A DNA stretch of 64,000 nt from positions 21,274 through 85,273 of the forward strand of contig JAFVXW010000001.1 in NCBI GenBank assembly GCA_017500935.1, given 5' to 3'. Source of the DNA: Lachnospiraceae bacterium. Lineage in GTDB: Bacteria; Bacillota; Clostridia; Lachnospirales; Lachnospiraceae. Position numbers and translations under genes: made by a program. Shown piece after piece: positions 25,439 through 35,315 of the stretch. Numbering within the stretch: position 1 is the first letter of the stretch; the number at the start of each line of letters is the position of its first letter. The notes under the pieces were generated by a model. The model was not told the DNA's origin, did no database searches, and saw only the letters and a list, made by a program, of their open reading frames with translations.

Positions 25439-27459
25439 TGACAGACAGAATTGCGGAAAGACTCAAAGAACTCAAAGACGGCAGCTATAAATCCAGACGT
25501 ACCGACCGCTTTGTGGATGTGACAGAGCTTGTGGCCGGCAGATCGGACATGATGAAAAATGCGCTGACCTTTCAGGCAACACTGGAAAATGAATTCCCGT
25601 ATGTGCTGGAAGGTGACCGGATCGGTTTTATGCGTTTTCAGAAAAAATCTGCCACCTGGAAGGATGAAAACGGAAATTGGGTGTTCCAGCCCACACCCGG
25701 CAACAATACGCCGGATTATCCGACCATGTTAAATAATGGTATGGATGTGCTGCGGGATACCGTGGCGCAAAAACTTGCAGCGTGCAGGGAAGAGCAGCGC
25801 GAATATTATGAGGCAGCGCTTCTGACGCTGGATGCGGCACTTGCCTTTGCTGACCGGGCAAGGGAAAGTGCAAAGGCAGCAGGCGCAATGGAGCTGTATG
25901 ACTCCTTATGCCGTGTGCCCCACGGTAAGGCAGAGTCTTTGCAGGATGCCTGTGTTTTTATGAAGTTTATGATTTTTACACTGCGTTTAAACAACAATTC
26001 ACATCTGACGCTGGGACGTTTTGACAAATATATGCGCCCGTTTTACCAGATGGATCTGGCAAAAGGAAAGACCAGAGAGGAGCTTTTGGAGCTGATCGAG
26101 GAATTTTTCCTGTCCCTGAATTTTGATACCGATCTGTACGCAGGCGTGCAGGTGGGAGACAACGGACAGAGTCTGGTGCTGGGCGGCTGTGACGTGAATG
26201 GAAATGACAGTTTTGACGATTTTTCCCGTTTATGCATGGAAGCTTCGCTGGAGCTGAACCTGATCGATCCTAAGATCAATCTTCGTGTAAATAAAAATAC
26301 TTCCGATGAGCTGCTGGAATTTGCCACCCATATGACCAAACAGGGCATGGGATTTCCGCAGTACAGCAATGATGATATCGTCATTCCCGGTCTGATCGGC
26401 CTGGGATATCCGCCGGAGGATGCGGCTGATTATGTGGTTGCCGCCTGCTGGGAGTTTATCATTCCCGGAAAAGGCATGGAAATTCCCAATATCGCGGAAA
26501 TGAATTACCCCAAGGTGATCGAGCGGGTAACGGCAAGGGATTTGACCGGCTGTGATACCTTTGAGGAACTGATGGACAAAGTCCGGGAGGAGATTCGCAG
26601 GGAATGTGACTGGCTGATGACTTGCAGCAGAATACAGCCGGTAACGCCGTCACCGTATCTTTCCGTATTTGTACAGGGCTGTATCGAGTCCGGCAAAGAT
26701 GTTTCTGAGGGCGGTGCCATTTACAACAACTTCGGACTGCATGGCGCGGGCATTGCCACTGCCGCAGATGCGCTGGCTGCAATCCGTGAAGTGATCTACC
26801 AGAACAAAGAAATTGATAAGGAAACTCTGCTGGATGCACTGGCAAAGGATTTTGAAGGCTATAATGAGCTGCGCAACCGTCTGCTGTCCTGTCCGAAAAT
26901 GGGCAACAACGAGGACTGTGTGGATCTGATCGCCTGTGATCTGATGGAAACCTATTCTTCCTATTTAAACGGCAAGCCCAATAAACTGGGCGGTATTTTC
27001 CGCGCCGGAACAGGAAGCGCACATATGTATATCTACTGCGCGGAGGAAGTGGGAGCGACTGCTGACGGCCGTAAGGCAAAAGAACCTTATGGTTCCAGTT
27101 TTTCACCGTCCTTACACTGCAGACTGGAAGGCCCCTTGTCCTGCATCCAGTCTTTCACCAAGTTTGATCTGACCAAAATCATCAACGGCGGTCCTCTGAC
27201 CATGGAAATTCATGACACGACCTTCCGCAACGAGGACGGCATCAAAAAGGTGGCGCAGCTTGTAAAAGCATTTTTAATGCTGGGCGGACATCAGCTGCAG
27301 TTAAATTCCGTCAACCGTGACAGACTGCTGGATGCACAGGCGCATCCTGAAAATTATAAAAACCTGATCGTGCGCGTCTGGGGATGGAGCGGCTATTTTA
27401 CAGAGCTGGATAAGCCTTTCCAGGAGCATATTATCAGACGTACGGAGTACATGATTTAG
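25435..27459 (+). CDS. Glycyl radical enzyme A (PFL/dehydratase superfamily), short form
   Basis: A 674-aa PFL-like enzyme, about 100 residues shorter than typical dehydratases. The catalytic Cys338 lies in VVAACWEFIIPG; Glu340 follows at the position of the conserved base of dehydratases and decarboxylases, but Val between them is replaced by Trp. The radical Gly650 is in RVWGWSGYF near the C-terminus, a variant of the RVxGYS motif that I recall from hydroxyproline-dehydratase-like proteins. This points to C-O or C-C bond chemistry rather than pyruvate cleavage. The substrate is unknown. It is translationally coupled to activase A. Confidence 0.85.
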   Translation: MMTDRIAERLKELKDGSYKSRRTDRFVDVTELVAGRSDMMKNALTFQATLENEFPYVLEGDRIGFMRFQKKSATWKDENGNWVFQPTPGNNTPDYPTMLNNGMDVLRDTVAQKLAACREEQREYYEAALLTLDAALAFADRARESAKAAGAMELYDSLCRVPHGKAESLQDACVFMKFMIFTLRLNNNSHLTLGRFDKYMRPFYQMDLAKGKTREELLELIEEFFLSLNFDTDLYAGVQVGDNGQSLVLGGCDVNGNDSFDDFSRLCMEASLELNLIDPKINLRVNKNTSDELLEFATHMTKQGMGFPQYSNDDIVIPGLIGLGYPPEDAADYVVAACWEFIIPGKGMEIPNIAEMNYPKVIERVTARDLTGCDTFEELMDKVREEIRRECDWLMTCSRIQPVTPSPYLSVFVQGCIESGKDVSEGGAIYNNFGLHGAGIATAADALAAIREVIYQNKEIDKETLLDALAKDFEGYNELRNRLLSCPKMGNNEDCVDLIACDLMETYSSYLNGKPNKLGGIFRAGTGSAHMYIYCAEEVGATADGRKAKEPYGSSFSPSLHCRLEGPLSCIQSFTKFDLTKIINGGPLTMEIHDTTFRNEDGIKKVAQLVKAFLMLGGHQLQLNSVNRDRLLDAQAHPENYKNLIVRVWGWSGYFTELDKPFQEHIIRRTEYMI

Positions 27460-27474
27460 GCAGAGGAGTACCAA

Positions 27475-28344
27475 ATGAAAACAGCCAATATTTTCAATAT
27501 TCAGCACTTTTCGGTCCACGACGGACCGGGCGTGCGGACGGTAGTCTTTTTCAAAGGCTGCAATCTGCACTGTAAGTGGTGCCACAATCCGGAGTCCATT
27601 TTCCGGGAAAAAGAGATTCTTTTGTACCCTGACCGCTGTATCGGCTGCGGTGCCTGTATCGAGGTATGTCCCACCGGCGCACAGCAGTTTGTGGACGGAA
27701 AGCACATCATTGATAAGACAAAATGCATTCACTGCTTTAAATGCTGCGAGGAATGTTATGCGGATGCGTTGGTGAGCGTGGGAGAAGAAAAGGATCTCGA
27801 CTATATCCTGCGCCAGATCAAGAGCAACATCGGCTATTTTGAACAGTCCGGCGGCGGTGCCACATTCTCCGGCGGCGAATGTATGCTGCAGCAGGAGGCG
27901 TTAAAGGCACTTTTGGCAGGCTGTAAGGAAATGGGCGTGCATACCGCGGTGGACACCGCCGGCAATGTGCCCTGGGAGTATTTTGAAAACATCATTCCCT
28001 ACACCGACCTGTTTTTATATGATATCAAGGCAGCAGACCCGCAGGTGCACAAAAACTGTACCGGCGTGACCAATGAGCGGATTTTGGACAATTTCCGTAA
28101 ACTGGCAGAGCGCGGCTGCAATATTCTGGTGCGCATCCCCTATATTCCGGGCTGCAACGACGGCGAGCTGGAAGGCATTGCAGCATTCCTTTCAGAGTTT
28201 CCGCAGATAAAGGCAGAGCTTCTGCCGTATCACAGCATGGGCAATTCCAAATACCATGCGCTGCTTAGAGAAGAACCTTTTTCAGCCAAGGCGCCCGATA
28301 AGGCATTTGTCGCTGAATTAAAACAAAAATATAACTTTATCTAA
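27475..28344 (+). CDS. Glycyl-radical enzyme activating protein B (radical SAM)
   Basis: A 289-aa activase. The radical SAM motif is in FFKGCNLHCKWCHNPES. It is followed by a full ferredoxin-like insert with two Cys sets, CIGCGACIEVCP and CIHCFKCCEECY, typical of activases for dehydratases and decarboxylases and absent from the PFL-only type. A GAGGAG site lies before the ATG, 15 bases after GRE A, and GRE B begins 20 bases after its stop. It differs from activase A in its cluster insert, supporting one dedicated activase per enzyme. Confidence 0.92.
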   Translation: MKTANIFNIQHFSVHDGPGVRTVVFFKGCNLHCKWCHNPESIFREKEILLYPDRCIGCGACIEVCPTGAQQFVDGKHIIDKTKCIHCFKCCEECYADALVSVGEEKDLDYILRQIKSNIGYFEQSGGGATFSGGECMLQQEALKALLAGCKEMGVHTAVDTAGNVPWEYFENIIPYTDLFLYDIKAADPQVHKNCTGVTNERILDNFRKLAERGCNILVRIPYIPGCNDGELEGIAAFLSEFPQIKAELLPYHSMGNSKYHALLREEPFSAKAPDKAFVAELKQKYNFI

Positions 28345-28364
28345 AAGAAAGGTTGGGTCAAAAC

Positions 28365-30548
28365 ATGAATACCGGTAAAGTAAATATGTCTCCCCTTTAC
28401 CTGCAGCTGATCAAAAACATGCAGCAGGACAAAATTGCGGTCAACGACAAAAAGATTGAGCGTTGGGGCAATTTAAACATCGATGACCACGGATTCATCG
28501 ATTTTCCGGAATTTACCTTTGAAGCAGAAGTAAACGAAGAAGGAAAAGTATTCGGCGGTGCGCTGCTGGGCAAAAACTTCCGCCGTTTCTTAAATGAAGC
28601 ACCCAAATACATCAACGAAAACAGTGCACTTGCCACCTGCTGGCCCGGAGATCTGGGTAAATTTATGCCTCTTGGTATCGCAGAAGCGGACGAGATGGTG
28701 GACGAACTGCCTATCTGGGAAAAATACGATATCCATCAGCCCGGTTATCTGGCAATGAACCACCTTTGCCCCGACATGGAAATTGGCCTGAAGCTGGGAT
28801 GGCAGGGTATTCTGGACAAGATCCGCTATTATAAAAAGAAAAACCGTCCTGTGGATATGGATTTTTATGACGGCGAAGAACAGCTGGTAATGGGTATCAT
28901 CGAATGGGTTGAGGCACATGCGAAATACGCAGATGAACTGGCAGCAAAAGAAGAAGATCCTTTCAAAAAAGCAAATTATGAAGCAATCGCAGCTGTAAAC
29001 CATGCTCTTGCAGTGCGTGCACCTGAAACCTTCCGCGAAGCGGTACAGTTTCTGGCACATTTCCAGGCGCTTGACAGAATGTATTTTAACGGCGGCGGTC
29101 TTGGTGCATTGGACAGACTTCTGGAAGAATACTATGATGCAGACATCGAAAAAGGCATTCTGACCGAAGAAGAAGCAGTTTGGATGATCGCCAGCCTGTT
29201 TTACAATGACACACACTATGAGCAGATCGGCGGTCTGACTGCAAAGGGCGACAGGGAAGTTACCAGCCGTGTATCCTTTGTAATTCTGGATGCAATGCAT
29301 CATTTACATATTCCGATCAACCTTGCGATACGCGTGCATGAGCCCATCGAGGGTCAGGGTGAGGCACCTGAAATCCTGTTGAAGCGTGCGGTTGAATACA
29401 CACTGGAAGACGGCGCAGGCGTATGCTATTCTCTGGAAAAAGGTATCGTGGAAGGCTTTGCAAGAAACGGTTATCCTCTGGAACTGGGCCGTATGAGATT
29501 CAAAGTAGGATGTAACTGGGTAGCACTTCCCGGTATCGAATATCCCCTGCAGGACGTAACCCGTCTGAATATGGCACAGGCACTGTACCATGCATTAAAA
29601 GATCTGGAAGCAGACAAAAATTACAGTATGGATCATCTGTGGGAGCGTTACTGCGAACATATGGCGATCATGGTGGATTCTGTCAAGAGAGGATACGACA
29701 AGCATTATGAAAATCTGATGAAGAATCACCCTGAACTGGTTCTGAATCTGTTCATGCACGGCACCATTGAGCGCGGTCTGGACTGCTCCAAGGGCGGCGT
29801 TGATATTTACGACCTGAACATGGACGGTATTGCGCTGGCAACCGTTGCTGACTCCTTTGCAGCCATTGAACAGCGTGTCGTAGAAGAAGGTAAGATCAGC
29901 TGGGAGCGTCTGTTTGAGCTGCTTAACACCAACTATGAAAACGCGGAGAGAGAACGTCTGATGTTAAAGAACATCCGCAGATTCGGTTCTCCTGAAAGCC
30001 CTGCTGAAAAATGGGCCGTAAAATGTAAAGACCTGTATGTAGCTCTGGTAACCGGTTCCAAAACACCCAAGTACCATCTGGTGACTGTTCCCGGTCTGTT
30101 CTCCCACGGCGATGTTTATGCATACGGCGAAAACCTTGCGGCAACACCCAACGGCAGATTTGCAGGCGAACCGATCTCCCATTCCACCGAGCCCGATCCC
30201 GGCTTTGCAAGAGGCGTGGATACCTTCTCTCCTGCATTAAAGGCAAACGCAGTGGCACTGACCCAGGCAGGCTATGGCAACTCCGCACCGCTGCATCTGG
30301 ATATTGACACCGGTCTGATCGAAAACGAGGGCGGCGCAGATGCACTGGTAGCCCTGATCCATGCACACGAGCAGGCAGGCGGCACACTGATCAATATGAA
30401 CTGCGTTTCCAAGGAAAAACTCATGGCTGCACACGAAGATCCCAAGAAATATCCTGATCTTGTAGTTCGTGTAACCGGCTATTCCGCATTCTTTGCATCC
30501 TTGTCCAAAGAATACCGCCAGCAGATCGTTGACCGTTTCCTGGCATAA
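28365..30548 (+). CDS. Glycyl radical enzyme B with atypical active-site Cys motif
   Basis: A 727-aa PFL-superfamily enzyme. The radical motif is canonical, RVTGYSAFF with Gly705. The presumed catalytic Cys383 is in KVGCNWVALPG: the residue two after Cys is Trp, not the Glu found in dehydratases and arylacetate decarboxylases, and the CC pair of PFL is absent. The C-terminal AFFASLSKEYRQQIVDRF stretch recalls decarboxylase-type members, yet no small subunit gene is present. Start ATG 28365 is preferred over TTG 28353, which lies on top of the ribosome site. I consider it a family without known function. Confidence 0.85.
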   Translation: MNTGKVNMSPLYLQLIKNMQQDKIAVNDKKIERWGNLNIDDHGFIDFPEFTFEAEVNEEGKVFGGALLGKNFRRFLNEAPKYINENSALATCWPGDLGKFMPLGIAEADEMVDELPIWEKYDIHQPGYLAMNHLCPDMEIGLKLGWQGILDKIRYYKKKNRPVDMDFYDGEEQLVMGIIEWVEAHAKYADELAAKEEDPFKKANYEAIAAVNHALAVRAPETFREAVQFLAHFQALDRMYFNGGGLGALDRLLEEYYDADIEKGILTEEEAVWMIASLFYNDTHYEQIGGLTAKGDREVTSRVSFVILDAMHHLHIPINLAIRVHEPIEGQGEAPEILLKRAVEYTLEDGAGVCYSLEKGIVEGFARNGYPLELGRMRFKVGCNWVALPGIEYPLQDVTRLNMAQALYHALKDLEADKNYSMDHLWERYCEHMAIMVDSVKRGYDKHYENLMKNHPELVLNLFMHGTIERGLDCSKGGVDIYDLNMDGIALATVADSFAAIEQRVVEEGKISWERLFELLNTNYENAERERLMLKNIRRFGSPESPAEKWAVKCKDLYVALVTGSKTPKYHLVTVPGLFSHGDVYAYGENLAATPNGRFAGEPISHSTEPDPGFARGVDTFSPALKANAVALTQAGYGNSAPLHLDIDTGLIENEGGADALVALIHAHEQAGGTLINMNCVSKEKLMAAHEDPKKYPDLVVRVTGYSAFFASLSKEYRQQIVDRFLA

Positions 30549-30595
30549 TCACTTGTTGTCAGCGGACAGATGTGATATTCTGAAATAGAAATAAG

Positions 30596-30624
30596 GCGCG
30601 CCCGTCTGGATGCGGGCGCGCTGT
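30596..30624 (+). terminator. GC-rich hairpin after GRE B
   Basis: GCGCGCCCG (30596-30604) and CGGGCGCGC (30613-30621) pair perfectly. The T stretch after it is short (TGTTTGT). It lies just before the ribosome site of the alpha-mannosidase gene, so it would weaken rather than fully block read-through. Confidence 0.65.
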
Positions 30625-30642
30625 TTGTATAAGGAGAGATTT

Positions 30643-33600
30643 ATGAAGATCATGAATTCTGAATGGCGCGGCAGAGTAAAACACTGGGTGCGCACCTTAA
30701 AAGAAGACCTCTATGAGCCTATCGGTGAATTTTCATGGGAAGTATTTCATACCATGGAACATTTATCACAGCAAGAAGCGCTGAAGCAGGAATTTAAGCC
30801 TGTACAGACCGGTTATACCTGGGGCAATACCTGGGAATACGGCTGGTTTAAGAGCAGCATCACCCTGCCTGCATGTGCAGAAGGCAAGCGCATCGTGATG
30901 AATTTAAAGCCCGGCGGTGAATCCGCGCTGTTTGTAAACGGTCAGGATTTTGGTACATACCGTGCGGACTGGGTATCCGAAGCGCATCATTACTATGAAG
31001 ATAATGTTCTGACCCGCTGTGCAAAAGCCGGTGAGACCTTTGACGTGCTTATGGAAACCTATGCAGGACACTACTATCCGGATGCAGGCGGCTGTGCGAC
31101 CGGCCCTGTTTTACCCGGTCTTTATAAAGATCCCCTGGCAGAAGGCGCAAGACGTACGCTTGGCAAATGTACCTACGGTATCTGGAACGAGGATGCATAT
31201 CAGCTGTACATGGACGTTATGACCCTTGGACTTTTGCTGGAAACGCTGGACAGCTGCACCCTTCGTGCTGCCAAAGTTGCAAAGGCACTGGAAAAATTCA
31301 CCCTGATCGTGGATTTTGAACAGCCCAAAGAAGAAAGGATCAAAACCTATCAGGCTGCAAGAGAAGCCATCCGTCCCGCGATGGAAGCCAAAAACGGCTC
31401 CACAGCACCTGTTTTCTATGCGGTGGGCAATGCGCACATCGACCTTGCATGGCTGTGGCCCATGGCAGAAACACACAGAAAAACAGAGCGTACCTTTGCG
31501 GCACAGCTCCGTCTGATCGAGGAATATCCCGAATACAAATACATCCAGTCCCAGCCTGCTGCCTATGAAATGTGCAGAAAGCATTATCCGGAACTGTTTG
31601 AAAAGATCAAAGAAGCAGTTAAAGGCGGTCAGTGGATCGCAGACGGCGCAATGTGGGTAGAACCCGATACCAATATGGCAAGCGGTGAAGCGCTGATCCG
31701 TCAGCTGGTACACGGCAAACGCTATTATAAAGAAGAATTTGATGTGGACAGCAAGATCCTGTGGCTGCCCGACACCTTTGGCTATACTGCGGCACTGCCC
31801 CAGATCTTAAAAGGCTGCGGCGTGGATTATCTGGTAACCCAGAAGATTTTCTGGTCCTACAATGATGGCGACCAGTTCCCGTATCATTACTTTACCTGGC
31901 GCGGCATGGACGGTTCCGAGATCGTTTCCTTCCTGCCCACCAGCTATACCTACCGCACCGATCCCAAGGAGATCAACAATGTATGGCAGAACCGTACCCA
32001 GGTTCAGGATCTGGATGCATTCCTTTTGCCTTACGGCTACGGCGACGGCGGCGGCGGCCCTGCAAGAGATTATCTGGAATTTGCAGAACGTCAGAAGGAT
32101 CTGGAAGGCGGCGTAAAAGTAAAAATGGCAGGCCCTATGGAATTTTTCCAGGATATGGAAGAACAGGGCGGTCCTGCAGATACCTATGTGGGTGAACTGT
32201 ATTTCTCCGCACACCGCGGTGTATACACCTCCCAGGCAATGGTAAAGAAAAATAACCGTAAATCCGAGCTTGCACTCCGTGAAATGGAAGTTTGGAGCTC
32301 TCTGGCAATGAATGACGGCATGGAATACGACCTGAAGCGTGCAGACGGTCTCTGGAAGGAAGTGCTTTTACACCAGTTCCACGACATTCTGCCCGGTTCC
32401 TCCATCGCTCGCGTGTATGAAGAAGCGGAAGCAGCTTACAACGGTATTTTAAGCAATGTGGAAGAAATGAAACAGGATGCGCTCGGTGCACTGATCGACC
32501 AGACCCAGAAGCAGGGCGTGACTGTTGCCAACTCCTTAAGCTTTGAAAGAACCGCTCTGGTGGAAGTACCTGAAAGCTTCAAAGACGGTGCAAAGACTCT
32601 GGACGGAACCCCTGTTGCAGTGGGCGAAGCAGACGGTGTTGTAAAAGCACTGGTGACTGTTCCCGCAGTAGGCGCGGTATCCATCGTTCCGGTATCCTCT
32701 TCTCTGGGCGCTGAATGTACAGAGGCAGCCAAAGAAGCAAAGGTTTCCGTAACCGCATGCGGCACTGACTATGTTCTGGAAAACAGCAGGGTAAAAGCAG
32801 TTGTAAATGCGCAGGGCGAAGTGATCTCCTTTATCGTGAAGGAATCCGGCAGAGAATTTGCAAACGCACCCATGAACAGATTCAAACTGTACAAGGATGT
32901 GCCCCGTCTGTTTGACGCATGGGATATCGATTCCAACTATATTGAACAGGAAATCGAAGCAGCCTATGATATCTGCGTAGAGCCTGTCTGCGAAGGCATC
33001 GAAGGCATCCTGAAGGTGACCGGTAAGATCAGCGAATCTACCTTCACCCAGTACATCACTCTGGCAGCAGATGCAAAGAGAATCGAATTCAAGACCGAAA
33101 TCGACTGGAAAGAGCTGCATCGTCTGTTAAAGACCAGCTTCCCTGTCAATGTATACGCAGAAAACGCCATCAACCAGATGCAGTTTGGTTACGTGGAAAG
33201 ACCTGTTCACCGTTCCAAAGCATATGACAAGGATCGTTTCGAAGTATGCAACCATCATTACACAGCACTTTGCGACGGTGCTCACGGTGCGGCAGTGCTC
33301 AATGACTGCAAATACGGTATCAGCGTAAACGGCAATGCGATGGAACTGACCCTGCTGCGTGCTGCATCTTCTCCTGAAATGCGTGCAGATAACCGCGTTC
33401 ATACCTTCACCTACGGCTTCACCGCATGGGAAGGCAATTTTGCAGACTGTGATGTGGTTTGCCAGGGCTATGAACTTAACGTTGCACCTACTGTTACATG
33501 CGGCATCACGGAAAGCTTCGGCGCAGTTTCCATCGATAAGGCAAACATTATCATGGATACCATGAAGCCTGCAGAGGACGGCAGCGATGACATCGTGCTT

Positions 33601-33783
33601 CGTTTCTACGAGTCCAAAAAGGCAGCTTCCACAGCCAAGATCAGCCTGATGGTGGGCGACTGCAAGGTATACCTGTGTGACATGCTGGAAAATGTCAAAG
33701 AAGAGATCGCTGTTGAAAACGGCGTGGTGATTCTTGATTTCAATGCATTTGAAATTAAGACCGTACGCGTTGTGAGAGCATAA
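30643..33783 (+). CDS. Alpha-mannosidase, GH38 family
   Basis: A 1046-aa retaining alpha-mannosidase. The zinc-binding HIDLAWLWP motif lies at His265/Asp267, and the catalytic nucleophile is Asp377 in WLPDTFGY. The GH38 central helical domain and long C-terminal beta-sandwiches follow, and full length matches bacterial GH38. No signal peptide, so the enzyme acts on imported manno-oligosaccharides, such as trimmed N-glycans. Start 30643 follows AAGGAGA; an in-frame upstream ATG at 30610 sits inside the hairpin. The next gene begins immediately after its stop codon. Confidence 0.95.
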   Translation: MKIMNSEWRGRVKHWVRTLKEDLYEPIGEFSWEVFHTMEHLSQQEALKQEFKPVQTGYTWGNTWEYGWFKSSITLPACAEGKRIVMNLKPGGESALFVNGQDFGTYRADWVSEAHHYYEDNVLTRCAKAGETFDVLMETYAGHYYPDAGGCATGPVLPGLYKDPLAEGARRTLGKCTYGIWNEDAYQLYMDVMTLGLLLETLDSCTLRAAKVAKALEKFTLIVDFEQPKEERIKTYQAAREAIRPAMEAKNGSTAPVFYAVGNAHIDLAWLWPMAETHRKTERTFAAQLRLIEEYPEYKYIQSQPAAYEMCRKHYPELFEKIKEAVKGGQWIADGAMWVEPDTNMASGEALIRQLVHGKRYYKEEFDVDSKILWLPDTFGYTAALPQILKGCGVDYLVTQKIFWSYNDGDQFPYHYFTWRGMDGSEIVSFLPTSYTYRTDPKEINNVWQNRTQVQDLDAFLLPYGYGDGGGGPARDYLEFAERQKDLEGGVKVKMAGPMEFFQDMEEQGGPADTYVGELYFSAHRGVYTSQAMVKKNNRKSELALREMEVWSSLAMNDGMEYDLKRADGLWKEVLLHQFHDILPGSSIARVYEEAEAAYNGILSNVEEMKQDALGALIDQTQKQGVTVANSLSFERTALVEVPESFKDGAKTLDGTPVAVGEADGVVKALVTVPAVGAVSIVPVSSSLGAECTEAAKEAKVSVTACGTDYVLENSRVKAVVNAQGEVISFIVKESGREFANAPMNRFKLYKDVPRLFDAWDIDSNYIEQEIEAAYDICVEPVCEGIEGILKVTGKISESTFTQYITLAADAKRIEFKTEIDWKELHRLLKTSFPVNVYAENAINQMQFGYVERPVHRSKAYDKDRFEVCNHHYTALCDGAHGAAVLNDCKYGISVNGNAMELTLLRAASSPEMRADNRVHTFTYGFTAWEGNFADCDVVCQGYELNVAPTVTCGITESFGAVSIDKANIIMDTMKPAEDGSDDIVLRFYESKKAASTAKISLMVGDCKVYLCDMLENVKEEIAVENGVVILDFNAFEIKTVRVVRA

Positions 33784-35232
33784 ATGAAAAAGCAGTTTTG
33801 TATGCAGCTGAAAAAAATGCTGCCTGTCATGGGGACCTTCGTGCTGACAATGCTGCTTTGTGCAGGCAGCCTGCTGCTGACAGCATTGATTCCGCAGGAT
33901 AAAATCAGCGCCAATCTGAAAAAAAGTGCCGTGTATTTTGAGGAACACGAGCTGTTTCCCTATCTGGCAGAAGGGCAGTTTAATACCCGGCAGGATAATT
34001 ATGCCGACTGTATTTTGCTGAACATTATTTATCATATCGGTGTGGATGAACAGGAAAGCCTTTTTTCATCGGTAATCCGGTCTGCGTATTTTTGTCGGGA
34101 AAAGCAGAATGTCAATGAGGGATTTTCAGAGGCAGCGGCATTTGAAAATACGGCAATTCCGCAGGAGGCAAAAGTGGACTATTTCCGATACTGGCATGGT
34201 TCCATGGTGCTGCTGCGTCCGCTTCTGATTCTGTTTGACATTGTCGGTGTGAGACTGGTGCTCGGGATCGCAGCATTGCTGCTGTCGATCGCAGCGGCGT
34301 ATGTTTTATGGAAAAAGAAGCGAAAAGCCATTTCTGTGTGCTATCTGTTGAGCATGATCTTCGTAAACAGCTGGGTTATCGTCTGCTGTATTGAATATGT
34401 GACTACATTTCTTGTGATGGGTGCCTGCAATCTCTGGATTGCAGGTACCTGGAAAGAAGAGTATGCACAGGGGAATGCACGGCAGGTTTCTGCTGGGCAG
34501 GAAACTGCGACTGTGGCTGCGCGCCGGAGAAGATTTCTATATCTGATGGCGATCAGCGGTGCTGTGACCAGTTTTATGGACTTTCTGACAACGGAAACGC
34601 TGACCTTTACAGTTCCTGTGCTTTTAGAGCTGGTACTTTGTATGGGAAACAGAAAGAGACTGGAGAATGTAAAAGGAACATTTCTGCGGATCATACAAAA
34701 CGGTATCGTTTGGGGCGTTTCCTATGCTGTGATGTTTGTATCAAAGTGGATTATTTCAGCAGCATTGCTTGGAACGCATGCTCTGAAAGAAGCGCTGCAG
34801 TCAGCGGGAGAGCGTCTGGGAGGAACCGTATATCTGGGTGCAACCAATCTGGACCCGGAAGCAGACTTTTTACAGAGAGTATTCGGAGCAGTTTTTAGAA
34901 ATGAAGGCATGCTTTTCCCATTCAGAGATCATATGTCGCCGCTTACGGCTGCAGTGCTCTTTGGCGTGGCGTTCATGGTACTGTTTTCCGTGATTTATCT
35001 GTTTTATGATAAAAATCTGAATCTGCCGACGATCGGTCTGCTTTTGCTTGTGGCATCCATTCCATATCTGCGCTATCTGGTTTTAAGCAATCATGCATAT
35101 ATTCATTACTTTTTCACGTATCGTGCGCAGCTGGTGACAATCATGACTGTATTGTTTTTGACCTGGGAATACGGACTTGGGAATGTATTTGGAAAAACCG
35201 GAGCAAAATGCGCAGAAAAAAAGAAAAATTAG
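33784..35232 (+). CDS. Polytopic membrane protein of unknown function
   Basis: A 482-aa protein with about nine or ten hydrophobic helices. The first helix (about 13-35) is followed by a ~110-residue extracytoplasmic loop with FRYWHG, then a helix cluster, a cytoplasmic stretch rich in Arg (VAARRRRFLY) and further helices. It is not a recognisable transporter; the layout of one large outer loop after helix 1 is seen in some polyprenyl-sugar transferases, but no catalytic motif can be named. The ATG abuts the alpha-mannosidase stop with no gap, so translation is probably coupled. Confidence 0.75.
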   Translation: MKKQFCMQLKKMLPVMGTFVLTMLLCAGSLLLTALIPQDKISANLKKSAVYFEEHELFPYLAEGQFNTRQDNYADCILLNIIYHIGVDEQESLFSSVIRSAYFCREKQNVNEGFSEAAAFENTAIPQEAKVDYFRYWHGSMVLLRPLLILFDIVGVRLVLGIAALLLSIAAAYVLWKKKRKAISVCYLLSMIFVNSWVIVCCIEYVTTFLVMGACNLWIAGTWKEEYAQGNARQVSAGQETATVAARRRRFLYLMAISGAVTSFMDFLTTETLTFTVPVLLELVLCMGNRKRLENVKGTFLRIIQNGIVWGVSYAVMFVSKWIISAALLGTHALKEALQSAGERLGGTVYLGATNLDPEADFLQRVFGAVFRNEGMLFPFRDHMSPLTAAVLFGVAFMVLFSVIYLFYDKNLNLPTIGLLLLVASIPYLRYLVLSNHAYIHYFFTYRAQLVTIMTVLFLTWEYGLGNVFGKTGAKCAEKKKN

Positions 35233-35315
35233 CGCTTGTGCGATTTCTGGATATATAATATATTTATTGTATAATGTTTATTCATAAGAAATATGATGGA
35301 AAGGAAGCAGAAAAT

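Noticed and set aside
24587-30548. Reading the radical block as two pyruvate formate-lyase operons
   Set aside because: Neither enzyme has the adjacent Cys-Cys pair of pyruvate formate-lyase, and activase B has the double-cluster insert of dehydratase-type activases.
30559-30570. 12-base string AGCGGACAGATG shared with 39633-39644
   Set aside because: It is short, both copies lack symmetry or structure, and chance recurrence is plausible.
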